From positions 37,517,801-37,581,800 of the forward strand of contig OY744519.1 in NCBI GenBank assembly GCA_963556195.1: 64,000 nucleotides of DNA. The letters run 5' to 3'. The DNA comes from Sepiola atlantica. Taxonomy: Eukaryota; Mollusca; Cephalopoda; Sepiida; Sepiolidae. The position numbers were made by a program, and so were the translations under genes. The notes beneath the pieces were generated by a model, which searched no databases, was not told the DNA's origin, and was given only the letters and a program-made list of their open reading frames with translations. This document shows, piece by piece, positions 46,101 through 57,190 of this stretch; the stretch's first letter is position 1, and the number at the start of each line of letters is the position of its first letter.

Positions 46101-48810
46101 TGTTAGGTAACTACGATTTATTGTTTGGTCACTACGTTGTATTGTTTGTTCACCACTGTTTATTTTTGGGTCACCACTTTTTATAGTTGGGTCAATACGT
46201 TTTACGGTTAAGTCCCTTTGTTCTATTGTTGGGTCACCACTTTTTTATCGTTTAATCACTATGTTTCATTGTTGGGTCACCACTTTTTATTGCTGGTCAC
46301 CACTTTTATTGTTGGGTTATCAATTTCTATGGTTAGGCTACTACGTGTTATTGTTGGGTCACTACATTTTATTGTTGGGTAACTACGATTGATGCTAAGG
46401 TCACCACGTTTTATTGCTGGGTAATTACGTTTTAATGTCGGGTCACTATGTTTAATGGTTAAGTAACTAGTTTTAATTGTTGCGTCACCACACTTTTCGT
46501 TGGGTCACCACGTTTTATTGCTGAGTCACAACTTTTTATTGCTAGGCACTACGTTGTAGTGTGTGGTCACCACTTTATTGTGGGCCAACACTTTTATTGC
46601 TAGGTCACTACGTTTTATTGTTAGGTCACCACTTTTTATGGTAAAGTCACTACGTTTTATGGTGGGGTCACTACGTTTTATTCTGTTGTCACTACGATTT
46701 ATGGTTAGGTCACTACGTTTTATTGTTGAGTCACCACTTTTTATTGTTGGGTCACAACTTTTTATTGTTGGGTCACCACTATTCAATGTTGGTCACTACG
46801 TTTTATTGTTGGGTCACCACTTCTTATTGCTAGGTCACAACTTTTATCGTTGAGTCACCACGTTTTATTGTTGGGTTACTACGTTTTATTGTTGGGTCAC
46901 TATATTATTGTTGGGTCACAACATTTTATTGTTGGTCACTACGTTTTAATATTTGGTCACCTCGGTTTATTGCTGTGTAACCACGTTTAATTGTTGGGTC
47001 ACCACTTTTCAATAATGGTCACTGCGTTTTATGGTTGGGTCACTACGTTTTATGGTTGGGTCACCTTTTTTATGGTTGGTCACTACGATTTATGGTAAGG
47101 TCACTACGTTTTATTGTTAGGTGACCACGTTTTCTTGCTGTGTAACCACTTATAATTGTTAGGTCACCACTTTTCAATAATAGTCACTTCCTTTTATTGT
47201 TGGGTCACCACTTTTTATGGTTGGGTCACTACGTTTTATGTTTGGGTCACCTTATTTATGGTTGGTCAGTACGATTTATGGTTAGGTCACTACGTTTTAT
47301 TGTTGGGTAACAACTTCTTATTGCTGGGTAACCACCTTTAATTGTTGGGTCACTACTTTTTATTGCTGGGTCACTAAGATTTATTGTTGGGTCACCACTT
47401 TTGATAGTTGGATCACAACAATTTATAATTGGGGCACCACGTTTTATTGTGGGGTCACTAAGATTTATGGTTAGATCACTACGTTTAATTGTTGGTTCAC
47501 CAGTTTTAATTGTGGGGTCACCACTTTTATTGTTGGGGCACTACGTTTTATTGTTGGGTCACCACTTTTTATAGTTGGGTCACTATGTTTTAAATTGGGT
47601 CACTACGTTTTATTGTTAAGCCACTAAGATTTATGGTTAGGTCACTACGTTTTATTGTTGAGTCACCACTTTTTATTGTTGGGTAACCACTTTTTATGGT
47701 TGGGTCACTACGTTTTATTGTTAATCACAACGTTTTATAGTTATGACACTACGTTTTATTGTTGGGTCACCACTTTTTATGGTTTAATTACTACGTGTTA
47801 TTCTTGGGTGACGACTTTTTTTGTTGGGTCACCACTTTTAATGGTTGGGTCACTACGTTTAATGGTTAAGTCACTACGTTTTATAGAAAGGTCACTAGGT
47901 TTTATTGCTGGGTCACCACTTTTTATGGTTTAATCACTACTTTTTTTTGTTGGGTCGCTACTTTTTATTGCTGGGTCACCACTTTTGTTGTTGGGTTACA
48001 ACTTTTTATAGTTAGGTCACTACGTTTTATTGTTGGGTCACTACGATTTATGGTAAGGCCACCACGTTTTTTTGCTTGGTCACTATGTTTTAATTTTGGA
48101 TCACTAAGTTTTATTGTTAGGTCACCACTTTATTGTTTGGTCACCACTTTTTATTGTTTGGTCACTACTGTTTATGTTGGGTAACCACGTTTTATTGTTG
48201 GGTCATTACGTTTTATTGTTGAGTCACCACTTTTTATGGTTTGTGTCACTACGTTTTATGGCTGGGTAACCACTTTTTGTGGTGTGGTAACCACTGTTTA
48301 TTGTTGGATCACCACTTTTTATTGTTAGGTCACTACGTTTTATGTTTGAGTCACTAGTTTTTATTATTAGGTAACACTTTTTGTTGTTGGGTAACCACGT
48401 TTTATTGCTGGGTTACCACTTTTTATTGCTGGGCACTACGTTTTATTGTTAGGTCACCACTTAATTGTAGGGGTTCACCACTTTTTATTGCTGGGTCACT
48501 ACGTTTTATTTTTAGGTCACCACTTTTTATGGTTGGGTCACTACGTTTTATTGTTGGGTCACTACGTTTTATTGTTAGGTCACTACGATTTGTGGTAAAG
48601 TCACTACCTTTTATAGTTATGTCACTTCGTTTTATTGTTGGGTCACAACTTTTTATAGTTTAATAGCTACGTTTTATTGTTGGGTCACCACTATTTATTG
48701 CTGGGTCACAACATTTATTGTTGGATTACAAATTTTAACGGTTATGTCACTACGTTTTATTGTTCGGTAGCAACGTTTTATTGTTGGGTCACTACGATTT
48801 TTGTTAAGGA
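40160..48810. repeat. Related satellite block without LINE
   Basis: 8,651 bp between two occurrences of CACCACGTTTTATTG in the GTTAAGGA context (40,160 and 48,811). Its right part (about 43,340-48,810) follows the monomer order of the duplicated blocks and continues without the LINE at about 44,085-44,148. It also contains a 446-bp local duplication. The length is close to 8.6 kb partly by coincidence, since it lacks the 2.96-kb LINE but has extra satellite at about 40,200-43,300. Confidence 0.7.
41301..42192. repeat. 446-bp tandem duplication inside the satellite
   Basis: 41,301-41,746 and 41,747-42,192 repeat the same irregular monomer order (CACTTTATGGTGGGGTCACC through CAGCACTTTTTTGGTTGGG). 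The corresponding stretch at about 50,060-50,510 has it once. 446 bp is slightly more than 21 monomers. Confidence 0.8.
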
Positions 48811-51800
48811 CACCACGTTTTATTGCTGAGTCACTACGTTTTAATGTGTGGTCAATAAGTTTTATTGTTGGGTAATCACTTTATTGTTTCATCACAACTT
48901 TTTATTGTTGGGTCACTACGTTTTAATGTTGGGGGACCACGTTTTATTGCTGAGTCACTACGTTTTATTGTAGAGTAACCACTTTTTATGGTTGGGTCAC
49001 TACGTTTTATGGTTTGGTAACCACTTTTTATGGTTTGGTAACCACTTTTTATTGTTGGGGCACCACTTTTTATTGTTGGGGCACTACGTTTAACGGTTAA
49101 GTCACTAGTTTTGATAGTTGGGTCACCACGTTTTTTGTTGGGTCACTACGTTTTATTGTTGGGGCACTACTTTTAATGGTTAGGTCACTAAGTTTTATGT
49201 TTGGGTCACTACGTTTTATTGTTAGGTCACGACGATTTATGGTAAGGTCACTACGTTTTATTGTTGGGTGACCACTTTTTATTGTTGGGTCACCACTTTT
49301 TATTGTTGGGTCAGCACTTTTTATGGTTTGGTCACTACGTTTTATGGTTAAGTCACTACGTTTTATAATTAAGTCACTTCGTTGTATTGTTGGGTCACCA
49401 TCTTTTATTGCTGGGTAACCACTTTTATTGTAGGGTTGCCAATTTCCATGGTTAGGTAACTACGTTTTATTGTTGGGTCACTACGTTTTATTGTTGGGTC
49501 ACTACGATTTATTCTAAGGTCAGCACGTTTTATTGTTGGGTCATTACGTTTTAATGTTGGGTCACTAAGTTTTATTGTTAGGTCACCACTTTATTGTTAG
49601 GTCACCAATTTCTATGGTTAGGTCACTACGTTTTATTGTTGGTCACTACGTTTTATTGTTGGGTCACTACGATTTATGCTAAGGTCACCACGTTTTATTG
49701 TTGGGTGATTACGTTTGTATGTTGGGTCACTAAGTTTTATTGTTGGGTCACCACGTTATTGTTTTGTCACCACTTTTTATTGTTGGGTCAATACGTTTTA
49801 ATGTTGGGTCACCACTTTTATTGCTGGGTCACTACGTTTTATTGTTGAGTCAACACTTTTTATGGTTGGGTCACAACGTTTTATTGTTGGGTAACCACAT
49901 TTTATGGTTGGGTAACCACTTTTTATTGTTGGGTCACTACGTTGAATGGTTAATTCACTAGTTTTTATTGTTGGGTCACCACTTTTTTGGTTGGGTCACC
50001 ATGTTTTATATCTGCGTCACGACTTCTTATTGCTGGGCACTACGTTTTATTGTTGGGTCACCACTTTATGGTGGGGTCACCACTTTTGATTGGCGGGTCA
50101 CTACTTTTTATTGTTGGGTCACTACGTTTTTATGTTGGTGACTACTTTTTAAGGTTTGGTCACCACGTTTTATCGCTGGGTAACCATTTATAATTTCTGT
50201 GTCACTACGTTTTATTGGTGGGTCACAACTTTTTATGGTTGGGTCACAACGTTTAATGGTTGGGTCACCACTTTTTCTGGTTGGTCACTACGATTGATGG
50301 TTTGGTCGCTACGTTTCATTGTTGAGTCCCCACTTTTTATTGCTTGGTCACTACGTTTTATCGTTGGGTTACTAAGTTTTATTGTTAGGTCACAACTTTA
50401 TTGTTGGGTCACGATTTATGCTTAGGTCACTACTTTTATCGTTTTGTCAGCACCTTTTTGGTTGGGTCACCACGTTTTATTGCTGGGTCACCACTTTTTA
50501 TTGCTGGGTCACTACGTTTTATTGTTGGGTCACCACTTTTAATGGTTAAGTCACTACGTTTTATGGTTGGGTCACTGCGTTTTATTGTTAGGTCACTACG
50601 ATTTATGGTTAGGTCACTACGTTTTATTGTTGGGTCACCACTTTTTATTGTTTGTCACTAAGTTTTATTGTTGGGTCACCACTTCTTATTGCTGGGCACA
50701 ACTTTTATCGTTGAGTCACGACTTTTTATTGCTGGGTCACAACTTTATGGTTGGGTCACCACGTTTTATTGCTGGGTCACCACTCTTTATTGCTGAGTCA
50801 CTACGTTTTAATGTTGGGGCACCACCTTTTATTGCTGAGTCACTACGTTTTATTGTAGAGTCACCACTTTTTATGGTTGGGTCACTACGTTTTATGGTTG
50901 GGTAACCACTTTTTATGGTTTGGTAACCACTTTTTATTGTTGGGTCACCACTGTTTATTGTTGGGTCACTACGTTTAATGGTTAAGTCACTAGTTTTTAA
51001 TGTTGGCTCACCACTTTTTTTGTTGGGTCACCACGTTTTATTGCTGCGTCACGTCTTCTTATTGCTGGGCACTACGTTTTATTGTTGGGTTACTAAGTTT
51101 TATTGTTGGGTCACGATTTATCGTTAGGTCACTACTTTTATCGTTTAGTCAGCAGGTTTTATTGCTGGGTCACTACGTTTTATTGTTGGGTCACTAAGTT
51201 TTATTGTTACTTCACCACTTTATTGTTGGGTCACTACTTTAAATTGTAGGGTCACTACGTTTTAATGTAGGGTCACTTTTTATTGCTAGATAACTACGAT
51301 TTTTTGTTGGCTCACCACTTTAGATGGTTTGGTCAGAAGGTTTTATGGTTGGTCACTACGTTTAAGTGTTGGTCACTACGATTTATGGTTAGGTCACTAC
51401 GTTTAATTGTTGGGTACAACTTTTGATTGTTGGGTCACAACTTTTTATTGTTGGGTCACCATTTTTATGGTTGGATTACTACGTTTTATGGTTGGGTACA
51501 CACAGTTTATGGTTGGGTACCACTTTTTATTGTTGGGTAACCACTTTTTATTGTTGGGTCACCACTTTTTTGGTTGGGTCAACACGTTTTATTGCTGGGT
51601 CACTACTTTTTATTGCTGGGTCACTACGTTTTACTGTTGGGTCACCACTTTTAATGGTTAAATCACTACGTTTTATGGTTGGGTCACTACGTTTTATTGT
51701 AAGGTCACTACAGTTTATGGTTAGGTCACTACGTTTTATTGTTGGGTAACAACTTTTTATAGTTAAGTCACCAATTTTTATGGTTAAGTCACTACGTTTT

Positions 51801-54013
51801 ATAGTTAAGTCACTTCGTTTTATTGTTGAGTCACCACTTTGTTATGGTTAAATCACTATGTTTTATTGTTGGATCACCGTTTTTATTGTTGGGTCACCAC
51901 TTTTATTGTTAGGTTACTAATTTCTATGGTTATGTCACTACGTTTTATTGTTTGGTCACTACGTTTTATAGTTGGGTCACTACGATTTATCCTTAGGTCA
52001 CCACGTTTTATTGATTGGGCATTACGTTTTTATGTTGGGTCACTAAGTTTTATTGTTTAGTCACCATTTTTTATTGTTGGGTCACTACGTTTTAATGTTG
52101 AGTCACCACGTTTTATTGTTAGGGCACTACGTTTAATGGTTAAGCTACTAGTTTTACTTGTTGCGTCACGACCTTTTTATGGCTGGGTCATGACGTTTTA
52201 TTGCTGGGTCACCACTTTTTATTGCTAGGCACTACGTTTTATTGTTGGGTCACCTCTTTTAAGGGTTGGGTCACTACGTTTTATGGTTGGATCACTACGT
52301 TTTATTGTTAGATAACAACGGTTTATGGTTAGTTCACTACGTTTTATTGTTGGGTCACCACTTTTTATGGCTGGGTCACCACTTTTATTGTTGGGTCACC
52401 ACTTTTTATTGTTTGTCACTACGTTTTATTGTTGGGTTACCACTTCTTATTGCTGGGTCACTAAGTTTATCGTTGAGTCACGACTTTTTATTGCTGGGTA
52501 CCTACGTTTTATTGCTGGGTCACTACGTTTTATTGTTGGCTCACCACGTTTTATTGTTGGGTCACAACTTTATTGTAGCATTACCACTTTTTATTGTTGG
52601 ATCACTACGTTTTAATATTGGGTCACCACGTTTTATTGCTGGATCACCACTCTTTATGGTTGGATTACTACGTTTTATGGTTGGTTACCTCTTTTTATGG
52701 TTGGGTCACTACATTTTATGGTTGGGTCACTACGTTTTATGGTTAGGTCACTACGTTTAATTGTTGAGTCACCACTTTTTATGGTTGAGTCACTACGTTT
52801 TATTGTTAGGTCCCTACGTTATATTCCTGGGTCACTACTATTCATTGCTGGGTCTCTATGTTTTATTGTTGGGTCACCACTTTTTATGGTTGTGTCACTA
52901 CGTTGTATGGTTAAGTCACTACGTTTTATAGTTAAGTCACTTCGTTGTATTGTTGGGTCACCACTTTTTTATGGTTTAATCACTATGTTTTATTGTTAGG
53001 TCACCACTTTTTATTGCTGGGTAACCACTTTTATTGTTGGCTTACCAATTTATATGGTTAGGTCACTACGTTTTATTGTTGGGTCACTACGTTTTATTGT
53101 TCGGTCACTACGATTTATGCTAAGGTCACCACGTTTTATTGATGGGTCATTACGTTTTAATGTTGGGTAAGTAAGTTTTATTGTTGGGTCCCCACTTTAT
53201 TGTTTGGTCACCACTTTTTATTGTTGGGTCACTACGTTTTAATGTTTGGTCACCACGTTTTGTTGCTGGGTCACTACGTTTTATTGTAAAGTCACCACTT
53301 TTTACTGGTGGGTCACTACGTTTTATGGTTTGGTAACCACTTTTTATGGTTGGGTTACGACTTTTTATTGTTGGGTCACCACTTTTTATTGTTACTACGT
53401 TTAATGCTTAAGTAACTACGGTTTATTGTTGGTCACCACTTTTAATGGTTGGGTCACTACGTTTTATGGTTGGGTCACTACGTTTTATTGTTAGGTCACT
53501 ACGATTTATGGTTAGTTAACTACGTTTTATTGTTGGGTCACCACTTTTTATTGTTGGGTCACCACTTTTTATTGCTGGGTCACCACTTTTATTGTTGGGT
53601 CACCACTTTTTATTGTTGGTCACTACGTTTTATTGTTGGGTCACCACTTCTTATAGCTGGGTCACAACTTTTATCGTTCACTCACGACTTTTTATTCCTG
53701 GGTCACTTCGTTATATTTTTGGGTCACTAAGTTTTATTGTTGGCTCACAACGTTTTATTGTTGGTCACAACTTTATTGTAGCGTCACCACTTTTTATTGT
53801 TGGATCACTACGTTTTAATATTGGGTCACCACGTTTTATTGCTGGATCACCACTTTTTATGGTTGGGTCACTACGTTTTATGGTTGGGTCACTACGTTTT
53901 ATGGTTAGGTCACTACGTTTAATTGGTGGGTCACCACTTTTTATGGTTGATTCACCACGTTTTATTGTTAAGTCACTACGTTTTATTGTTGGGTCACCAC
54001 TTTTTATGGTTTA
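48811..54013. repeat. Partial, more diverged satellite block
   Basis: Follows the order of 40,160-42,600 at first (offset 8,651 bp, then 8,320 bp after the 446-bp duplication). It then passes into monomer orders less similar to the other blocks (51,000-54,010). Satellite edges are usually the least homogenised, which fits. Confidence 0.65.
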
Positions 54014-54600
54014 ATAATATAAAATAACGTCGACATAAGTAAAGTAAGAAGTGAAATAAGTATGCTCCACTAATGTTTTCTTTAATATTTGTATACATAT
54101 TAAATAACGTCGACATAAGTAAAGCAAGAAGAGAAATAATTATGCTCTGCCATTATTTTCACTTATATTTGTATACATATTAAATAACGTGTCAATAAGT
54201 AAAGTAAGAAGAGAAATAATTATGCACCGCCATTGTTTTGACTAATATGTGTATATATGTTAAATAATGTCTCAATAAGTAAAGTAAGAACAGAAATAAT
54301 TATGCTCCGTTGTTGTTTTCACTAATATATGAATACATGTTAAATAACGTCTCAATAAGTACAGTTAGAAGATAAATAATTATGCTCCACCACTGTTTTC
54401 ACTAATATTGTTATACATATTAAATAACGTCCCAATACGAATAGTAAGAAGAGAAATAATTATGCTCCGCCATTGTTTTAACTAACATTTGTATACATGT
54501 TTAATAATGTCTCAATAAGTAAAGTAAGAGATTAATTATGCTCCACTACTGTTTTCACTAATAGTTGTATACATATTAAATAACGTCTCAATAAGTAAAG
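54014..54600. repeat. Array A': 80-bp minisatellite
   Basis: About seven units of 80 bp with TATGCTCCGCCATTGTTTTC, ACTAATATTTGTATACATAT and GTCTCAATAAGTAAAGTAAG. Clearly the family of array A (17,700-18,610), but with a different end of the unit (AAGTAAAGTAAGAAGAG instead of CAGTGAAATTAAAGGA) and one base shorter, so the frame is no longer open. Confidence 0.9.
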
Positions 54601-54784
54601 TGCTTCTAAAGTATAACGGTTCGTAGAAATATTGGTACTTCTAAAGCATAACGGTATACGGGAGTGTTGGTGCTTCTATAGTATAAGTCCCTAGAAATAT
54701 AGGTGCTTCTAAAGTATGACGGCTCCCCCCAGGAATGTTGGTGCTTCTTAAGTAAAACGGTCCCTAAAAATATTGGTGTTTCGG
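54601..54784. repeat. 35-38-bp minisatellite, about five units
   Basis: Units of GTGCTTCTAAAGTATAACGG followed by a TCCCTAGAAATATTG-like segment. The 61-residue minus-strand frame (54,606-54,791) is a by-product. No copy was noticed elsewhere in the window. Confidence 0.8.
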
Positions 54785-55315
54785 GCCACATTTTTTTTCT
54801 TTTTTTCAGGGTAGGGGAGAGTGAAAAATTTGTTGGGATGGGGAGCTGGACAGATTGAGGGGTCGGAAAATTTTAGGGGTCAGGCCAAATTTTTTTCTTT
54901 TTTTTTGGTTTTGAACTCAAAATATTTCTCAGGGTGGGGGGAGAGTGAAAAATTAGTTAGGATGAGGGGCTGGAGAGATTGAGGGGTCGGGGGAAATTTT
55001 AGGAGTCAGGCCAAATTTGTTTCTTTTTGTTTGTTTTGAACCCAAAATATTTCTCAGGGTTGGGGGAGAGTGAAAAATTAGTTGGGATGGGGGCTGGAGA
55101 GATTGAGGGGTCTGGGAAAATTTTAGGGCTCAGGCAAATTTTTTTTGTTTTTTTTGTTTTGAACTCAAAAAACTTCTCAGGGTTGGGGAAGATAAAAACA
55201 AAATTGGGCGGTGCGGCTTGAGATATTAGGGGTAGGGGAAAATTGTAGGGGTCGGGCCAAACTTTTTAGGGGGTCGGGCGAAATGTTTTTGTTCTTTTGA
55301 ACTTAAAATATTTCG
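54785..55315. repeat. Array B': G-rich 123-bp repeats
   Basis: Four to five units with a period of about 123 bp, anchored on GAACTCAAAATATTTCTCAG (about 54,914, 55,038 and 55,160), with GGGGAGAGTGAAAAATTAGT and long T-runs. Same family as array B (18,611-19,000). Confidence 0.85.
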
Positions 55316-55930
55316 TAGGTAAGTATATAGTATGCACACCGAGGTGGCGATACATACGAATATAGTATGCGCAGTGGGGCGGCGATAGGTATATATATAG
55401 TATGTGCACCGGGGTGGCAATAGGAACGTGTATAGATGTGCATAGAGGTGGCGATAGGTACTATATAGAATGTGCACAGGGATGGCAGTGAGTATGTATA
55501 TAGAATACGCACCAGGGCGGTGATAGGTATATATTTAGCATGGGCTCGGGGGCAGCGATCAGTACGTATATGGCATGCAAACCAGGGAGGCGATAGGTAC
55601 GTATTTAGCACGCACACCGGGGTGGTGATTGGAACATATTTAGCATTCACATCAGGCCGGCGATAGAGACGTATTTAGCATTAGCACAGGGGCGGCGATA
55701 GGTATGCATGCAGCATTTGCACTAGGGTGGCGATAGGTTCGTATGCAGCATTTGCACCGGGGCAGCGATAGGTACTTATGTAGTATGCATACCGGGGCGG
55801 CAATAGGTACTTATATAGTATCTGCCCCAGGGCGGCGATAGGTATGTATGTTGTATGTGCACCGGGGTGGCGATAGATATGTATATAGTATAAACACCGG
55901 GGCAGATATAAGTACCTATGTAGAAGGCGC
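55316..55930. repeat. Array C': 35-bp minisatellite
   Basis: About 17 units of GGCGATAGGTACGTATTTAG plus a CATTTGCACCGGGG-type segment; same family as array C. It leads straight into the Helitron 3' tail. Confidence 0.9.
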
Positions 55931-56198
55931 AGATAGATGTGGTACTTTTTATAGAAATATGTCATACTATTGCCATGGGCAACGTAGGAGAAATGGTTGG
56001 GAAGAAGCAGCTTTAGCAAAAGGCAAAATTAGAAAGTAGCAGTGAAATGGTGCGACCAGGGAAGAGAAAGGTAGAACGATAAAGAGACGGCTATAGAGAG
56101 AGGGTAAATAGAAGTTTGAATAGGAAGATGTTACACACACGATTTTTCTCTAATTTTATGTTTTTATGACCACGAGCAACGCCGGGTAGCTCCGCTAG
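55931..56198 (+). mobile_element. Helitron 3' tail, copy 1
   Basis: Single-copy-looking tail ending in GAGCAACGCCGGGTAGCTCC, G and CTAG (56,195-56,198). It aligns through almost its whole length with 60,010-60,295: shared words include GGTACTTTTTATAGAAATAT, GCGACCAGGGAAGAGAAA and AAAGAGACGGCTATAGAGAG. The short GC-rich block before CTAG is where Helitrons have their terminating hairpin; here the stem is imperfect (CCAC instead of CCC before GAGCAACG). Confidence 0.7.
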
Positions 56199-56504
56199 TC
56201 TATTATATAAACACCAGTTGTCTGTATGTATGTATGTATGTAGATATGTAAAGCTTCTCTTCCGAGAGTACCAAACAAACTGTCACCCGGTTAACATCAT
56301 TCTGACCGGCCAGCCCAGGGATGTGCAATATCTCAGAATCGGAAAAACAAATTGACTCTTTGGGGGTTGACTGAGCACTTTTCTCCAATGGGGGGTGGCT
56401 TTTTCCTCGATTTTCAACGTTATGTATACTAATTTAAGAAGAAACAAATACTATCATGTATAATTTGAAAAGTAATGCCATGTCACGATAAACCAGAAAA
56501 GGTG

Positions 56505-56990
56505 GAGGAATCGGTAAGAGTGATTTTAGTAGTGCTCTTTTTGCTTCCTTGATTTTCTAAGTACTCGGTGTTTTCCGGGTTAAAAGTGCTCAATATCCTA
56601 GATAGAGCTGCTGTAGTGATAGATTTGTATAATATTTAAACAGCATCTATTCAGACTATTGTGACCATGGAAATGAGGAAAAATCAGTAACAGTGATTTA
56701 AGTAGTGCGCTTGAGAACTCCTTGATTTTCTAAATACTCAACGTTGTCCGAGAGAAAAGTACTCAATATCCTAGATAGAGCTGCTGCAGTGATACATTTG
56801 TGTAATATTTTAACACCATTTACGTTTTTTTTCGGAATATTGTGCAGATGAACTAGAGGAGGAATCAGTAAGAGTGATTTCAGTAGTGCTCTCAATGCTT
56901 CCTTGATTTTCTAAGTACTCCGCGTTGTCCAGGAGAAAAGCGCTCAATGTCCTTGATAGATCTGCTGTAGTGATAGATTTGTATAGGACC
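56505..56990. repeat. Three tandem ~180-bp repeats
   Basis: Copies start near 56,505, 56,680 and 56,861, each with GTAAGAGTGATTT, CTTCCTTGATTTTCTAAGTA, AAAAGTGCTCAATATCCTAG and ATAGAGCTGCTGTAGTGATA. Spacing is 175 and 181 bp. Minus-strand frames here are not gene-like. Confidence 0.85.
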
Positions 56991-57044
56991 CAGCACCGGG
57001 GGGCCTTCTACAATATAGGACACAGAAGCTTCTGCAGAATATGA

Positions 57045-57190
57045 ACCATTGAAAATGGTGAAGAGTAGCTTAGAGGATTGAAAATGATGATGAATAGCAT
57101 GAGAGGATTGAAAATGATGAAGAATATCATAAAAGGATTGAAAATGATGAAGAGTATCATGAGGGGATTGAAAATGATGAAGAATCGCAT
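57045..57190. repeat. 33-bp tandem array
   Basis: Four to five units of GGATTGAAAATGATGAAGAA plus TATCATGAGA. The minus-strand frame (FIIFNPLM repeats) is a repeat artefact. Confidence 0.85.

Larger units (their letters stand above)
20511..54013. repeat. Array E: 33.5-kb 21-bp satellite
   Basis: Monomers follow GGTCACTACGTTTTATTGTT plus G (21 bp), with a second common variant GGTCACCACTTTTTATTGTT plus G. Without the two LINE copies it spans about 27.6 kb, roughly 1,300 monomers. Because 21 bp is seven codons, three plus-strand frames (VGSLRFI, LGHYVLL, WVTTFYC) and one minus-strand frame (SDPTIKR) have stop-free consensus units, so dozens of meaningless 60-140-residue frames appear. Variant monomers are arranged in long blocks that recur: landmarks such as CAATAATAGTCACTTCCTTT recur at about 29,945, 38,521 and 47,171. 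The satellite therefore has higher-order organisation of several kilobases and not random monomer order. Confidence 0.95.
17191..56198 (+). mobile_element. Putative giant satellite-filled non-autonomous Helitron
   Basis: Left end: TCTCAATATATATAAGGCAA, then CTGTGTGTGTGTATGTCTCG, the usual look of animal Helitron 5' ends (TC, TATATA, then a TCTGTGTGTGTATGT stretch). Right end: GAGCAACGCCGGGTAGCTCC and then CTAG at 56,195-56,198, which matches the GC-rich sub-terminal block plus CTRR end of Helitrons. The base before the left end is A (17,190) and the base after the right end is T (56,199), as expected for insertion between A and T without target duplication. No Rep/helicase gene is present, so it would be mobilised in trans. 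Inside are arrays A, B, C, D and E, then A', a 38-bp array, B' and C'. Helitrons with central minisatellites are known, but 39 kb is extreme. The termini are visible; that both belong to one element is inference, since the interior could hold nested elements. Confidence 0.4.

Noticed and set aside
20511..54013. Telomeric or known centromeric repeat
   Set aside because: No TTAGGG-type repeats are seen. The 21-bp unit does not match a centromeric satellite I know, and a centromere role cannot be judged from sequence alone.
20360..54014. Dozens of 60-140-residue frames with GSLRFIV, LGHYVLL, WVTTFYC or SDPTIKR repeats
   Set aside because: All are readings of the 21-bp satellite, which is seven codons long with no stop in the consensus. 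Overlapping frames on both strands are equally open and there is no non-repeat domain.
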